A stretch of 64,000 nucleotides of DNA. Origin: Welwitschia mirabilis. Its lineage: Eukaryota; Gnetophyta; Gnetopsida; Welwitschiales. The stretch lies in contig JBOZIK010000001.1 of assembly GCA_051453625.1 (NCBI GenBank), positions 258,545,018 to 258,609,017 of the forward strand. The letters run 5' to 3'. This document shows, piece by piece, positions 47,758-59,560 of the stretch. Within the stretch, counting starts at the first letter, position 1, and each line of letters opens with the position of its first letter. The position numbers were made by a program, and so were the translations under genes. The notes below the pieces were generated by a model. That model ran no database searches. It was not told the origin of the DNA and worked only from the letters and a program-made list of their open reading frames with translations.

Positions 47758-49206
47758 TGATGCTAATTTGTAGGAATTTGATAATGTATTTGGAGTACTT
47801 TTGCATGACATTCATATAGGTTTAGATGCAATTCTGCTGATTATGAAGAGACAATAAGGTAATCATAAAAACATCTAATTCTTGGCATAATTGAAGGCAT
47901 TTCAGGGATGTTCTAATGCTTAGCATGTTGAAGGAAGACTAATGGAAAGAAGGCTAATTTAATCTACTTAAGGAGCTTGGGAGAGGTGTCATCCCTATTA
48001 TCATCCCCATAATAGTTAGGACAATAGCACTCCTACTTATTAAGATAGTAGCACATGTAGCACATGCTGGATTTAAATGGAACATGAGGTATCATCCCCA
48101 TGTCATCCAGATAACAAACAAGACAATGAGATATTGATATGGATAGAATCACATGATATGGGGCTGACAAGTAGGGCATGAAGACATGTGACACATGGTG
48201 TCATCATTTATGTCATCCCCATAACATACAGGACGATTATCCTAACATGGACAAAAGCTGCGAGGTTAATAATGGGACATGGAGACATGTGGCACATGGT
48301 TATGTTCCCTATGTCATCCCAATGATAGGTAGGACGATAGCTATTTTTGCATGTTCTAAAATAAATATCTTTGTAAATAAAGTCAAGAAACCCATGTGGG
48401 CTACTAGGGTTTTCTTCACTGATGTCTAGGGTTATCATTCTTGAAATTTTAATGTAAAACTATAAACTCCTCCCTTATTCTTACTTCTAAACCACCATTT
48501 GTACTTAATACTTATGATGGAGGATTGAAGGCTAAGAGGTCTATCCAGTGCTATAGAAAGGAGTCTCCTTGATGTTAGGCTAAGTTTCTTTCATTGAGAT
48601 GCTATTGTTCTGATTGTAAGTGGATGTTATGAATAATCTTTGAGTTAAGACTATTTCTCCTTTTCACTCCCATTCTATAAACGTCCCTTATGGTTTAATT
48701 TTATCATAGTTAAGTGAAAAATTTATGATTTATTTAGATCATAAGAACAAACTTTATTAAGGTTGACCTTGGTTAGTAGTAGATATGCATTGTATTTCCA
48801 TTTTAATTCCATATTACATATTTCATATTATTACTTAGATATATCTCATAGTTTATATTGATTAAGAACTATTTGGATGATCTTCTTAATTGATATAAGT
48901 TATAGAGAAGGTTCTTTATGATAGAAGGACTAGGATCTAAGTAGAATCCATTTTCATTTTCTTTCACTGCATTTCAAATTCATTTATCTTGCATGCATTT
49001 ACCTATTTATTTCCTTCTAGTTTTTATAAGATAAAAGAATCAAAATACTTTTGAGAAATCAATTCTCTAACTCTAAGCCTAGTTCTTTCATTGGATTATG
49101 ATATTCGTGTAAACTTCCATCTATACTAGTGTGTGTTTTTTGTAAATTATTTAATTTATAGGTTTACCTAAAGGACTTCAAGATTGCATAAATTTACACT
49201 ACAATA
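47758..49206 (+). repeat. 3' LTR
   Basis: Colinear with 41482-42926. It starts TGATGCTAATTTGTAGG and ends TACACTACAATA, where the expected CA end reads TA. It carries two GTAGCACAT units against three in the 5' LTR. The ORFs at 48178-48438 on both strands are chance frames within the LTR. Confidence 0.9.
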
Positions 49207-49699
49207 AGGATTTATATCTTTATATCTAAATTCCATATTTTCATAGAAGTAAGTAGATATAAAATATAAACTTGAACATGTTCAGTAAAGATTGTATTAC
49301 TGCAAAAGCATAGTTTAACTTCAGGCTCTTTGACCTTAGATGTAGCATTTAAAGTCTCTCATTCTCATGTCTTTCCTCATTAACATAATCAAACTTCTAG
49401 CAACTCTTATTCACCAAAGGAGTGAAATCATGATAAGGGTAAGGCTCCCTGAAAATAATGAATTAATAATTCTAATTAATTTAAAAACTTAAGAAACAAA
49501 TTTAAGATATTACTAATTTGAAGAAAAATAAATATTAGTAATCATAATGTGGAAGACAAGGTTATAAAGTAGAAATTTTTAGGTACAATAAGATAAAATA
49601 AAGTCTAAACCTAAGGTAAATATTGTTATTAAAGAATTTAATTTCCTTGATGATGAAAATTTTATGCTAAATATAGTTTTTGACAAGTTTGAGTTTGTG

Positions 49700-50130
49700 A
49701 AGTTGAGGAAGAACATACCTTATGATAAGTCATGGATTCTTAACATAGGCTCAACTCATTATACAACTTATTAATATGATTATTTTAATGACTTTATCAA
49801 AGTACCAAGTCAAGTATATTTGGTAGATAGAACTTTAGTTCTAGTGGAATGCTATTATTTGATTACCTTTAACTTGGCATTACTCTTTCATAGACTCCTT
49901 CTCATGTTTTGTTTATCATTCAATTTCTATAATAAGGTGATCACTAGATATTTTATAATGAAAATAAAAAATTGGTCTTGAAAGACTACATGGATGAAAA
50001 GGTAATTTGTGTTCATGGTTGTGTTAAAATATAAGAAATTGATCTTTCTTGCTTACTCCTATGGCATGCTCAATTAGAACATCCAACTCCATACATGATA
50101 AAAGTGATTCATGAGAATGACCATTATATT
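49700..50130 (+). pseudogene. copia protease and GAG-pre-integrase remnant
   Basis: At about 49725 the frame reads SWILNIGSTHYTTY, the copia protease region WILDSG with the catalytic Asp changed to Asn. At about 50070 LWHAQLEHPTPYMIKVI corresponds to the LWHxRLGHP motif of the GAG-pre-integrase domain. The protease would be inactive. Confidence 0.65.
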
Positions 50131-50439
50131 ATTTCATCCATTCCATGGGATTTTTAATATTATTAAGCATGTATAATGAAAAAAGTAAGTTAATATTGTC
50201 TTACACTAAGTAAGTGACATGCTGACTAAAAGCTTCATCTAATTCAAAATGATCCATATGATCCTATGCTAGTTTCCAAGCTCCAATGCTTTCATTATTT
50301 TTTTTAGCTTAGTTAATATTCCTAAGTGATTCTAATATATTTTATCAAATTAGAAACTCATAATTTGAAAATTCTAAAAACATTTAAGGCTATAGTAAAG
50401 AAGTAAACTAACTATTAGATTAAAAGCTTCCACCTAAAT

Positions 50440-50690
50440 AATGATGATGAGTACACATCTTCTAAGTTTGAGGACTTTTTCACTTCCAAAGGAATTAGAA
50501 ATTTGAATACTTGCCTTGGGATACCTTAATAAAATGACATTACTAAGTGATTTAATCAAACTATCATGGATATGGAACATTCTATGATGTATTTTAGTGG
50601 TTATAAGACTTATCTTTAGGATGAAGTAGTGAATAAAAGAGTGCATCATAATAATCACATTGGTCACTATACTAAAAAAGAGTATATCTA
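50440..50690 (+). pseudogene. copia integrase core remnant
   Basis: EYTSSKFEDFFTSKGIRN near 50448 matches the copia integrase segment ending with the second catalytic Asp and leading to the PQQNG box, which is worn to stops here. DITK, then a stop, then FNQTIMDMEHSM matches the region that follows PQQNG. Confidence 0.65.
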
Positions 50691-51214
50691 ACTACAAAAT
50701 GACATGGATACAAGCTAAAGTTAAATCATTTTCATGTTTTTTGTTGCAATTGCTATATCCATATTCCACATAAACATCATGAAAAATTTGAAACACATGC
50801 TTGCATTAGTATTTTTATTATATATCTATCTAATCAAAAGGACTATTAAGTTTATCTTCTAAAGCATAATAAGATTATTATTATTTATAATATCATATTT
50901 TCAAAGACTTTAAAAAATAATTCTCAACTTAATCCTTTGAAGCATCGTTCTTATTTTAACCTAGTGATCATCTAGAATGCTTGATATGCTATGATTGAGG
51001 AGGTAGATCTAGCCATCAATTCTGCTTTAGTTTCTTATATTGGTATAACTAATTTGCAACCTATAGAAATATCCTTTCCAAGGTATTTACAAAGATGATA
51101 ATGGTAAAACTAGAACCAAACATAGTGTGTGTATAATTTATGATGTTGATGATGAATAGGTTCATTTAACTTTTAATAATAAATTAATTTCTTTAACAGA
51201 CATCATTATACATA

Positions 51215-51425
51215 ATAAGTAAGTTTAAGCCATCAAAGAAAAATACCATGATCTTATAGAAAATGGTACATGGGAGTTGGTCTATAAAATTAAGAAACTT
51301 ATATAGCATAAAGTTATTACACTAATACATTATCTAACTAAAAACCAACAACTAATGCTTAAATAAAGATACTTGATTGAAAGAAGTTTCAGCACTTTTA
51401 GTCCAATAGTAAGTTAATAATGAGT
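51215..51425 (+). pseudogene. copia reverse transcriptase start
   Basis: AIKEKYHDLIENGTWELVYK corresponds to the conserved start of copia RT (ExxALxxNxTWELV). ERSFSTFSPIV then matches the segment ending FAPV. The Lys/Arg-rich part between is shortened, and the rest of RT, including the catalytic YVDD, is absent. Confidence 0.65.
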
Positions 51426-51439
51426 TGACTTAAACTCAT

Positions 51440-51975
51440 TCTTTCTCATACATTATGGCATTTATTGAATTTTTTAATCTCTGAATGAAGTCACTTCTGA
51501 TCCTAATACTCTAATATGTGTAGTACAATTATGATCTAGTATTACAGGATGTGTAGTACATGTTTTGGCCTAGTATCACATGATCTGTAATGTACATAAG
51601 AATTCTATCTACTATAAGATGTCTAGTAGTAAATTAACTACTTCTTTATAAAGTAGTTTTCTCATACAGAAACTCATTTAGGGAGGTTTTATTATAGGTT
51701 GCATTTTCAAAGTTTTCTCCTAGGTGCACTAGTCTTTTCTAGGTAGAAGGTATATTTCCTCATTAAGAGCGAATTATTAAGGCTTATATGCACACCTTAA
51801 TTCCATACCTAGGAATATGTAAAAATCCTAGTAAAACATCAATGATATGAATTCCTTCATAAGCAATATCTTTAATGAAATAAGTATGGAAAAATGTTTT
51901 TGAAGAATAAAATTTTAGTTTTGGAAAATCTTACTTTTGCTCTTACTCGTACATATTCCAACATCTTGTTACCAT
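51440..51975 (+). repeat. copia LTR fragment
   Basis: Homologous at 51780-51960 to 37580-37760. It reads through GGAATATGTAAAAATCCTAG and AGAATAAAATTTTAGTTTTG to CATATTCCAACA, a plausible LTR end. It follows the copia RT start on the same strand, so it may be the 3' LTR of an internally deleted element. Confidence 0.5.
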
Positions 51976-52089
51976 AAAATTCATCAACATTGGATGAGAA
52001 ATAAATTAGATGAGAAATCAATGAAAATATTTTTTTCCCATAGGATAGGAATTATGAATAGTATGAATCATACTTGTACCATCATTATA

Positions 52090-52500
52090 AAAATCAAATT
52101 ATGTATAACCATGTGAATGAGTGATAAAAACATGATATTCTTACTATTTGTCATTGTGAAGTGTGTTGAAGTTAATTTAGTGATTATAAGATAGCCATGA
52201 AAATCCTACATTCTAGGTTTTAGTTGCTCAATCTTTTTCAAGACTCTTCTAATCTCACTAAAAGATCAAATTCTTGTTAATATTTTGGAAGATTAAATTA
52301 TGTGCAAGTGTGTGTATGTAAGTGGGAAAAATATGATATCCTTGGTCCCTTATTACAGAGGAGTTTTGTAAAGATTGATTTGATGATGATAAGGTAGCCA
52401 TGAAAATCCTACATTCTAGTTTTTATTGATTTATTCTTTTTTAAGATTCTTTTAACCTTACTATAATATATAATATTTGTCAACATATTCCTTTAATATT
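52090..52500 (+). repeat. tandem duplication, period about 198 bp
   Basis: The segment from AAATTATGTATAACCATGTG (52097) to about 52290 recurs from AAATTATGTGCAAGTGTGTG (52295) onward. Both units contain TAGCCATGAAAATCCTACAT, identical over 20 bases (about 52192 and 52398). A smaller repeat of TAATATATAAT..TTGTCAA lies at the right end. Confidence 0.8.
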
Positions 52501-52589
52501 ACGGTAATATATAATAATTGTCAAAATTTTGGAATTTTATCTAAATATTAAGACATATATCTTTAAACCATTTGCTAATGTAAACCTTT

Positions 52590-53030
52590 TAATTATTGAG
52601 GTATTGATTTTATAGGCCCTATAAAATCGCCTTCCTACAAAAACTACAGTCTTTTGGCTATAGATTATATATGACTAAATGAGTTCATGCTATTCATATC
52701 ATTATCAATGATGTTAAAACTATATGTTATTTTATTCATTCTAATATTTTCATATGTTTGAATTTTAAATAATCTTGATAAGTGATCAAGAAATATAATT
52801 CATAAATAAAATCCTTATGAAACTTCTTCTTTTGATAGGATTGAATATGTAGTTGCAACTGCATAGCATCATCAAACTAATGGTTGAGTTGGAAATTGCA
52901 ATAGAGAAATTTAAAAAATTCATCAAAAACTTATGTGTAACAATAAAAATTTATGGTCTCTAAAAATTAATGATGTCCTTTAGGATTCTTATATAAGTTC
53001 ATGTAAGTTACTTGGTTTTTTGTACTGTGA
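52590..53030 (+). pseudogene. Ty3/gypsy integrase remnant
   Basis: GIDFIGP at 52600-52620 matches the WGIDFMGP start of the gypsy integrase core. At 52861-52920 the frame reads HHQTNG, a stop, VGNCNREI, a stop, KI, matching the YHPQTNGQVE box and following NREIKKIL, with stops where Gln and Lys or Asn codons belong. The open stretch at 53020-53265 lies downstream, is not convincingly similar to integrase, and is treated as chance. Confidence 0.7.
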
Positions 53031-53889
53031 AATTACATACAACAAAGATCATATCTTTTTGATGTATGCAATAAATTTTACAAAACTATTTATCAACTTA
53101 GTATTATTAATTATGGTGAAAACCTTTACTATTAGATATCATAATTACAATACCTTGATTAAAAACATAAGCATGTCATCTATAAATAATTCATTCAAAA
53201 AGCCCATGCCAAAATTACCCATGATAAAAATCTTTTACACAAGATCTCAGATCCTAGGTAGTTAGTGTTACTATTTAATAATACTCGAGACATTTATTTC
53301 ATAACATGTTAGCTTCTAAATAGTTAGATCCTTATCTAGTAAAAGAAGTATATCCCATGTTTTTATTAGTATTTCTAATCTAAACTTTAAAGAAAAATTA
53401 AAGTATTAATGAGTAATGGTTAAAATTATATTAATTACTTGATAATTACAATTATACCATGGATATGATAGAGGTGATTAACTTAGATGATACTGTTAAC
53501 CAAGAGGAGAGCCTTCTCTTCATCATTATTTAAACAATTTATTCATTGGATCCCTTGATTGAGTAGTCATATTATTTGCTTATCTATTTACTTAGTCTTA
53601 TGTTAAATGTCATTAGATTTTTCATGAAAGTAATTATTACTTTGGGGTATTCTAAAACATTTCCATGTTTATGAGCTATGAAATCTATATTATTTCATTA
53701 AAGTATTAAGTTATGTTAAGTCTAGTGCTTCTCTTTGTTAAGTATAGTGCTTCTCTTTATCTTTATACTTTATTAATTTATCATTCCCATGATTAATTAA
53801 TGTTTTAAAAATGAAAATATAAGTTAATTCTTTAAATAAATTTTTAAATTTGAAAGAAAAATTTGTTCTTTTGTATGACTTTCATTATT

Positions 53890-54060
53890 TCCAAGATCTT
53901 ATGGTATATCTTCCTAATAACATCCTTTAGTAGTTTGATATAATAGCTATGGGAACTCTCCTAGAGGATTAGTTAGCAATGATCTGACTTTAGCTTATGG
54001 GTCCTTAATCTCTTAATAGTGGTTAAGCTCCTCTCATTATGATGAATGATGTTTTTCAAT
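53890..54060. repeat. conserved block shared with 46060-46270
   Basis: Second copy of the non-coding block found in the LTR element at 41482-49206. Its place downstream of an integrase remnant suggests this is the 3' part of a pol-bearing relative. Confidence 0.65.
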
Positions 54061-57000
54061 ACCTTATTGACTTGATTTTTAACAACTCTAAAGTAATGAC
54101 TTCATGAAAATTTAAAACATATTAATTATTAAAGGGTATCTTGGTAGGATGTCATTATTGATACATCTAATGATTAGATTGAATTATAGTTTTAACATTA
54201 TATTAATTCTTTATAGAATAATTATTATATTTTATCATAGTCATTGTCTTTATTACATGATGCTCCATTGTATTTATCATTAAACATATGTCTCTAGGAT
54301 TAAGTGGTTTGATAATATATACCAATTGATGCTAGTGGACTAATATTTAGGATAAATCAATCAATCTTATTTATGTTCCATTCTTTTCATTTAAATGTAG
54401 CATTTTCATCATGTTGATTTTGATTATCTTAAATTAATTTGCACACTTACTTCTATTTTTTACATGATTAATAAGCTTTCTTAGTTAACTTATCATCTTT
54501 TAGAGATCAAATCATTTTTATTTTCATTATCCATTAGCTATTAATGTTACCTCTATTTCAATTTATTCCTTACCTAATATTAGACATTTTATAGTAATTC
54601 ATTTTATGCTTAGGCTTTTGGCCAATCATGTAGACATTATGCAAGTTAATCTTTTTTCATAAATAGGTAATTCCATGACCACTTATATTTAAAGTATTAC
54701 CTAGTTTTATTTGATGTATTTTACTATTGTTATGCTATCTAAAATATGATATTTTTATAATTTATCTTAAATCGTAGAACATATTGCATCTTGAATTGTG
54801 AAATATGCCTTTAGTATTTTTGTCATCTATCATTACTTCTTTGATTATTCATAGTATTTATTTCTCCAATTTCTTGATTTATACTCTTACTATCTCTATT
54901 ACTTAATTTTCTCATTTTTCAAAAGATAATTCACTTAATCCATCTAAATAACACTAAGAGGATGCTTACCTTTAACTTTAATCTCTTAATCATTCATATT
55001 ATTCTTATTTTTTCTAAGCATTTGAATCTTTCTAGATATGTCTTAGACCTGTCCATATGACTTGTTATAATACTAATCTTATCATAGTATAATTTATTGA
55101 TTTTTAAAAGCTTACCTACTTAGGTAATTCACATGAAATAGGTGAATAATTATTTAAAATTAATAATAATAAAATAAATATCTAAATTTTTTGATTTATT
55201 GCTTTTAACAAGGATATGTTAGGGATTTTGTCTCAACTAAGCCCCATATGACTAGAATAAACTTATGCTAAAACCCTTTTTATTCTTCTTTTTTTGACCA
55301 TTTTTATTTATTCATATTTAATCCTAAAGTCCTGAATTTATTGCCTTTGAATTCTAGATTTATCCACTCGCCATCTTACTTTAATTTTAAATGGATTTCC
55401 CTATCTATATTAGATTTTTTTAAGCTAATTTTATAGAAATTGGGTATGTTTTTAATTTTTATTTTAATTAGAATAATTTTTTACATTTTAGATCTTTTTT
55501 GAAACATCATCTTTTGATGTTGTAGTTTTATATTTAAATTAATTTTTCTTTACTATCTTATGATGAAATTAGATAAATGTAGAGTGAAAACGATCATTTA
55601 CAAATACTAGATCTTTTTACCATCTCAAAATTTTGATTTAGAATCTTTATTTTGGCCAAATAACTAAATGTTCTTTGTTTTCCATGTCTTCTTTCCATTT
55701 CTCCATCAAATGCATAACTCCTTATTTCCTCACCTTTTTCTAAGTCAAATTTAGGATTAATTAATTCATTTGATGGAGATAGGAGTGTATTTTTGCATTT
55801 CTGAAAAAAAGTTTAATTTTGATAGCGTATTTTTAAACTTTAATGATGTATTTTTTACATAATCTTTTATATAATGACTTAATGGTGATGTTTTTAAATT
55901 TATTATTTTACATTTATTACATGTGATTCCTATACATCATTTCAAATAAGTAGATATCTTATCATGAAGAATTCCTCCTCTTAGGAAAAATCTCAAGTAC
56001 CTATTAGACCTATAGTGGAGAAACAAGAGGGATAAAAACATTCCAAAAAATTAGAGGAAAGTTGGTATCTTATGCCACAATTAGAGTTGAAATGTACTCT
56101 GTAGACTTCACATACATATAAGACCTAGAAGTTAATTAGACCATTATAGTAATTTATATTAGATGTCTTCTAAATGCATGTGGTTCCTAGTACACTATAA
56201 AGATTTGTGAGTTCTATAATTCCATGAGGCTATAAGCACATCAAAATAAAAAGGGAGAGACTATTAAGTGGATCAAGACTATAATAAATGAATAATATTT
56301 ATACATATTACTAATCCACGTTATATAAGTGATAGGATTGAATGGGAAGAGAGTTACTCATGTTCATGCTTCTAGAGGAGAAGTGAATGGACAAGAATCT
56401 TATGATACTCATGACATTCTATAAGATGTAATAGAATACTTACATGAGTACTACTTAATTTTATTCTATCATTTTAATCAGTTTATCCTTTCATGATAGT
56501 TATTACATGATATTACATCTTATATTTTGGAGATCATTTATTGAAAGATATAGAGTTATTAAGGTAGAGAAGAACAATATCAATTAGAAAAGGATAATCT
56601 TAATAGAGTATAAAAAGACATTCATAAGTAACTACAGAGCCCATAGATAATTAGTTATATTAATGAAATAGTAAATGGGATGACTTTAGCATCCTAAGTA
56701 ATTCCGTTTTGAAGCATTATCATAAATCAATCTCTATGATTACCTCCATTGGCTTCATAGTGAATACAAACCATAGTAAGAATTGAAATTTTCATTTCAC
56801 AAGTGAAGTTATCACAGGTTTCATGTTTATACCAAGCTTGGTAATGACATTTTCATAGAAAATGTAGACCTTCTAATAAAATATTATACAATCATATCTT
56901 TACATTATTATTAACTTTGTCTTAAAAAATAGATTCTAAATAACATAGAAAGTTCATATATGAAAAAGACATTGTAACCAACTCCATAACTCAATTAGTA

Positions 57001-57340
57001 AATTATTATTTCAAAAATTATATTGAGCAACATATTCATATTGACAACTAGGATGTTTGATTCCTAGCTATTTAAGATGATGGTTAATAGGCAAGCCTTT
57101 ATGTATTAAAAACTGAAATAAAGGCTATATGTTTTAGCTAGGCTTTAGAATTCCAAAGAATATGAAATAATTCTTTCCATTTATCTTTTAACCAATCTCA
57201 ATTCCATTTACTTTTTAATAACTTTTGGATATTATGAAATTTTTAATTCCATAACTTGGCTTTATTAATAGATATATTACATAACATAATGTCATAAAAC
57301 CAATTTCATTATTCCCATAAATTAATGCAGGAATTCCTCC
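54061..57340. other. unresolved AT-rich DNA
   Basis: No coding domain was recognised on either strand in 3.3 kb. The first half is T-rich on the plus strand and may be the 3' non-coding region and LTR of the gypsy remnant. The part from 55960 to 57000 is more A-rich, with short open stretches but no known motif. Confidence 0.4.
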
Positions 57341-57349
57341 AAGTATATT

Positions 57350-59560
57350 TCATCATAATTTTCTAAATATGCTTAATATTATGAAAATTAGGTGTTTTCA
57401 TCTTTCATCTAGTCTTAAGAGGTAACCATGAAATATGACATTATTATTACCATAATAAATAAATTATTATAGATAAATCTAATCATTTTTCATTAACCTA
57501 GTAATTTTATAAGGATAATGAGGACCCAAAGGTTTAATACTACTCCTTAAAACAAGAAACCATCAAGGAGAATGATTTCTCATATTACTATGAGTAATCC
57601 CATTAGAATTCCATAAAAGGTGTATTTTTAGTATTTATAAACATTTTTAAATCTTTTAAAAATCATAACAACCTTGTAGAAATACATTAGTGGATAAAAA
57701 GATCAACTTACTCCAAAGCGTTTCATGTTATGCTAGTGAGTCTTTAAGCCTCACAAAAGCAAATTAATGCTAGAATAGAAATTTCTAAGTATCTTCTCCC
57801 TTAAAGGATCTGATAATTGATCTAACTACTAAAACGATACCTTGAACTAGTAAGGAAAAAATACCTAATCCATTAACATATTTTTCCTACTTACAAGTAT
57901 TCCATGCTGTCCTATTAAAAATATTAGGATTATTAGAATTACCTTATAAGTGATATTAAAGGATTTTATTCCCAGAGTCATAAGAAAATTTATAAGAATC
58001 CATAAAGAAAGAATATTAAATTGGAGTAGCACTAAGAATATTAGAGTAAATATTAAGGCATCTAACTAAACATAAATGTTTTGATATTAATTTTAAATCT
58101 TTTGTTTTAATTTTATCCACGACTCTATGCCACATAGCTAAAGAACCATTAAACATTGTATTTACATGTGTAAGGATTAAATCTAGATCATATGACATAT
58201 GTTTTTTTTTCTAATTCATTATAGAGCCTAAGATACTACAATATATACTAATAATATTCAAAGATAATTTAAAGTTGATTTCATTATCCTAGATTAAGAT
58301 CAAAGTATCATCTGCATATTGGCTATGAAGAACTATATCCCTTTAGGAGGAGCAATAACTTGGAGCTAGTCTAACAAATGTTTAATCTTGAGAAGAGCTC
58401 TTAAAGAATCTATAACAATAAGAAAATGTAATTGGATAATGGAAAATCTTATCTAATACATCTCTCAAGATTAATTGAGAGGGAGAAGAGGGGAGGATAC
58501 TCCTTTAATAAAAATAATAGACATTACATCAATTAATATTTCTACATGATTTTCAATGGATTTTCCTAATCTATGGGGTTCTAATTAGTGTTATCTTATG
58601 ACCTTTAATAAAAAGTGCTAATCAAGACTATCATAATCCTTAAAAAATCCAATTTGAAAAGGATAAATATTTTGATAAGTATTAGAGGCTCAATTAATAA
58701 ACCTCACTACTATGATTACATTATCCAAAATGAATTTGTTTAACATGAAAACTTTTTAATCTTTATTATTAAAGGTAAAAAGAAACAACTTCAACATATT
58801 AGAAAGATATTTGATAATAATAATATATATTATATTTATAATCATGATTGGTCTCCTATTATTGATTTTGTAAAGGTAACCTAATTTAAGAAGAGGATTC
58901 AACACTCTAGTATTTAGAGTAATTTTTAAAGAATTCTTATTAAAATATTTAATGTATACATTATAAAGATCACTTCAAATATATTCCAAAATCACATATA
59001 AAATTCTCAACACATACCATTAATGTCTAGGGGTTTTCCATTTTTAAATTATTAGAGAGAATCAAGAAATCTTGTTTAAGATAAGTAGTATGATAGACAT
59101 GAGATATCTATGCACACTAGTATACCATGCTTGTTGTTAGCTATCTTTTAGAATCATAGAGTCATAGGAAATATAGGCTTAGCCTCATCTAGAGACTAAA
59201 GGATAGCACTTTGATAACATGGGTATTCATATTCTAGAAGAGCCATAGAGTTACAAGTACATTAAGTTCCTCCTCAAATAGTTGGTGGTATCAGTCTCGA
59301 GAAAATGAAAACATTACTTACTAGTGTAAAGTAACATTTGGATGATAATATCACATAGATGGATTAATATTTTAGAGACATTCTTACATAGATAGAGTAG
59401 TAAGTTACCTTTCAAGAAGAGGATTTAAGCCTTTGAGCAAATGAGTATCTCAACTAAGTATAGAGTGATCTAAATCAAGTAGAGTATCATTGTGGATCTT
59501 TTGAAAGTGTTTAGAAATCATCATACTCATACTGATAGGGTTATACATGAGAATGTAAGA
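57350..59560 (-). mobile_element. LINE (non-LTR retrotransposon) ORF2 remnant
   Basis: On the minus strand, from high to low coordinates: a stretch before RT (HFQKIHNDTLLDLDHSILS near 59500), an RT core reading GFFKDYDSLD and MSIIFIKGVSSPLLPLN, the catalytic YADDT in SQYADDTLILI (58301-58318), a thumb-like open frame at 58016-58198 (VVDKIKTKDLKLISKHLCLV), then AWNTCK and YVNGLGIFSLLVQ (near 57850), and GNNNVIFHGYLL near 57430. This order matches plant L1-type LINE ORF2. Many stops and frameshifts make it inactive. The endonuclease half and poly-A tail were not found. Confidence 0.75.

Larger units (their letters stand above)
41482..49206 (+). mobile_element. non-autonomous LTR retrotransposon, Athila-type primer site
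   Basis: Two LTRs of about 1.45 kb flank 4.8 kb of internal DNA. The primer site just after the 5' LTR is Athila-like. The internal region carries one long, unrecognised acidic reading frame and no readable protease, RT, RNase H or integrase, so the element depended on another for movement. A block at 46060-46270 also occurs at 53890-54060 near a gypsy integrase remnant, which links it to a pol-bearing relative. The LTRs differ at roughly 15-20 percent of positions by eye, so the insertion is old. No clear 5-bp target duplication was seen. Confidence 0.85.
49300..51430 (+). mobile_element. Ty1/copia retrotransposon remnant 1
   Basis: Protease, GAG-pre-integrase, integrase and the start of reverse transcriptase are readable in copia order on the plus strand, all broken. 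The element starts soon after the 3' LTR of the previous one. RT is cut short at about 51420, where LTR-like sequence begins. No 5' LTR was found. Confidence 0.75.

Noticed and set aside
48178-48438. Overlapping ORFs of 76 and 83 codons on opposite strands
   Set aside because: They lie within the 3' LTR, and the matching part of the 5' LTR does not keep them open.
53020-53265. 81-codon ORF as an integrase C-terminus
   Set aside because: It lies in the right place after the gypsy integrase core, but its residues do not line up with the integrase C-terminal region well enough to call.
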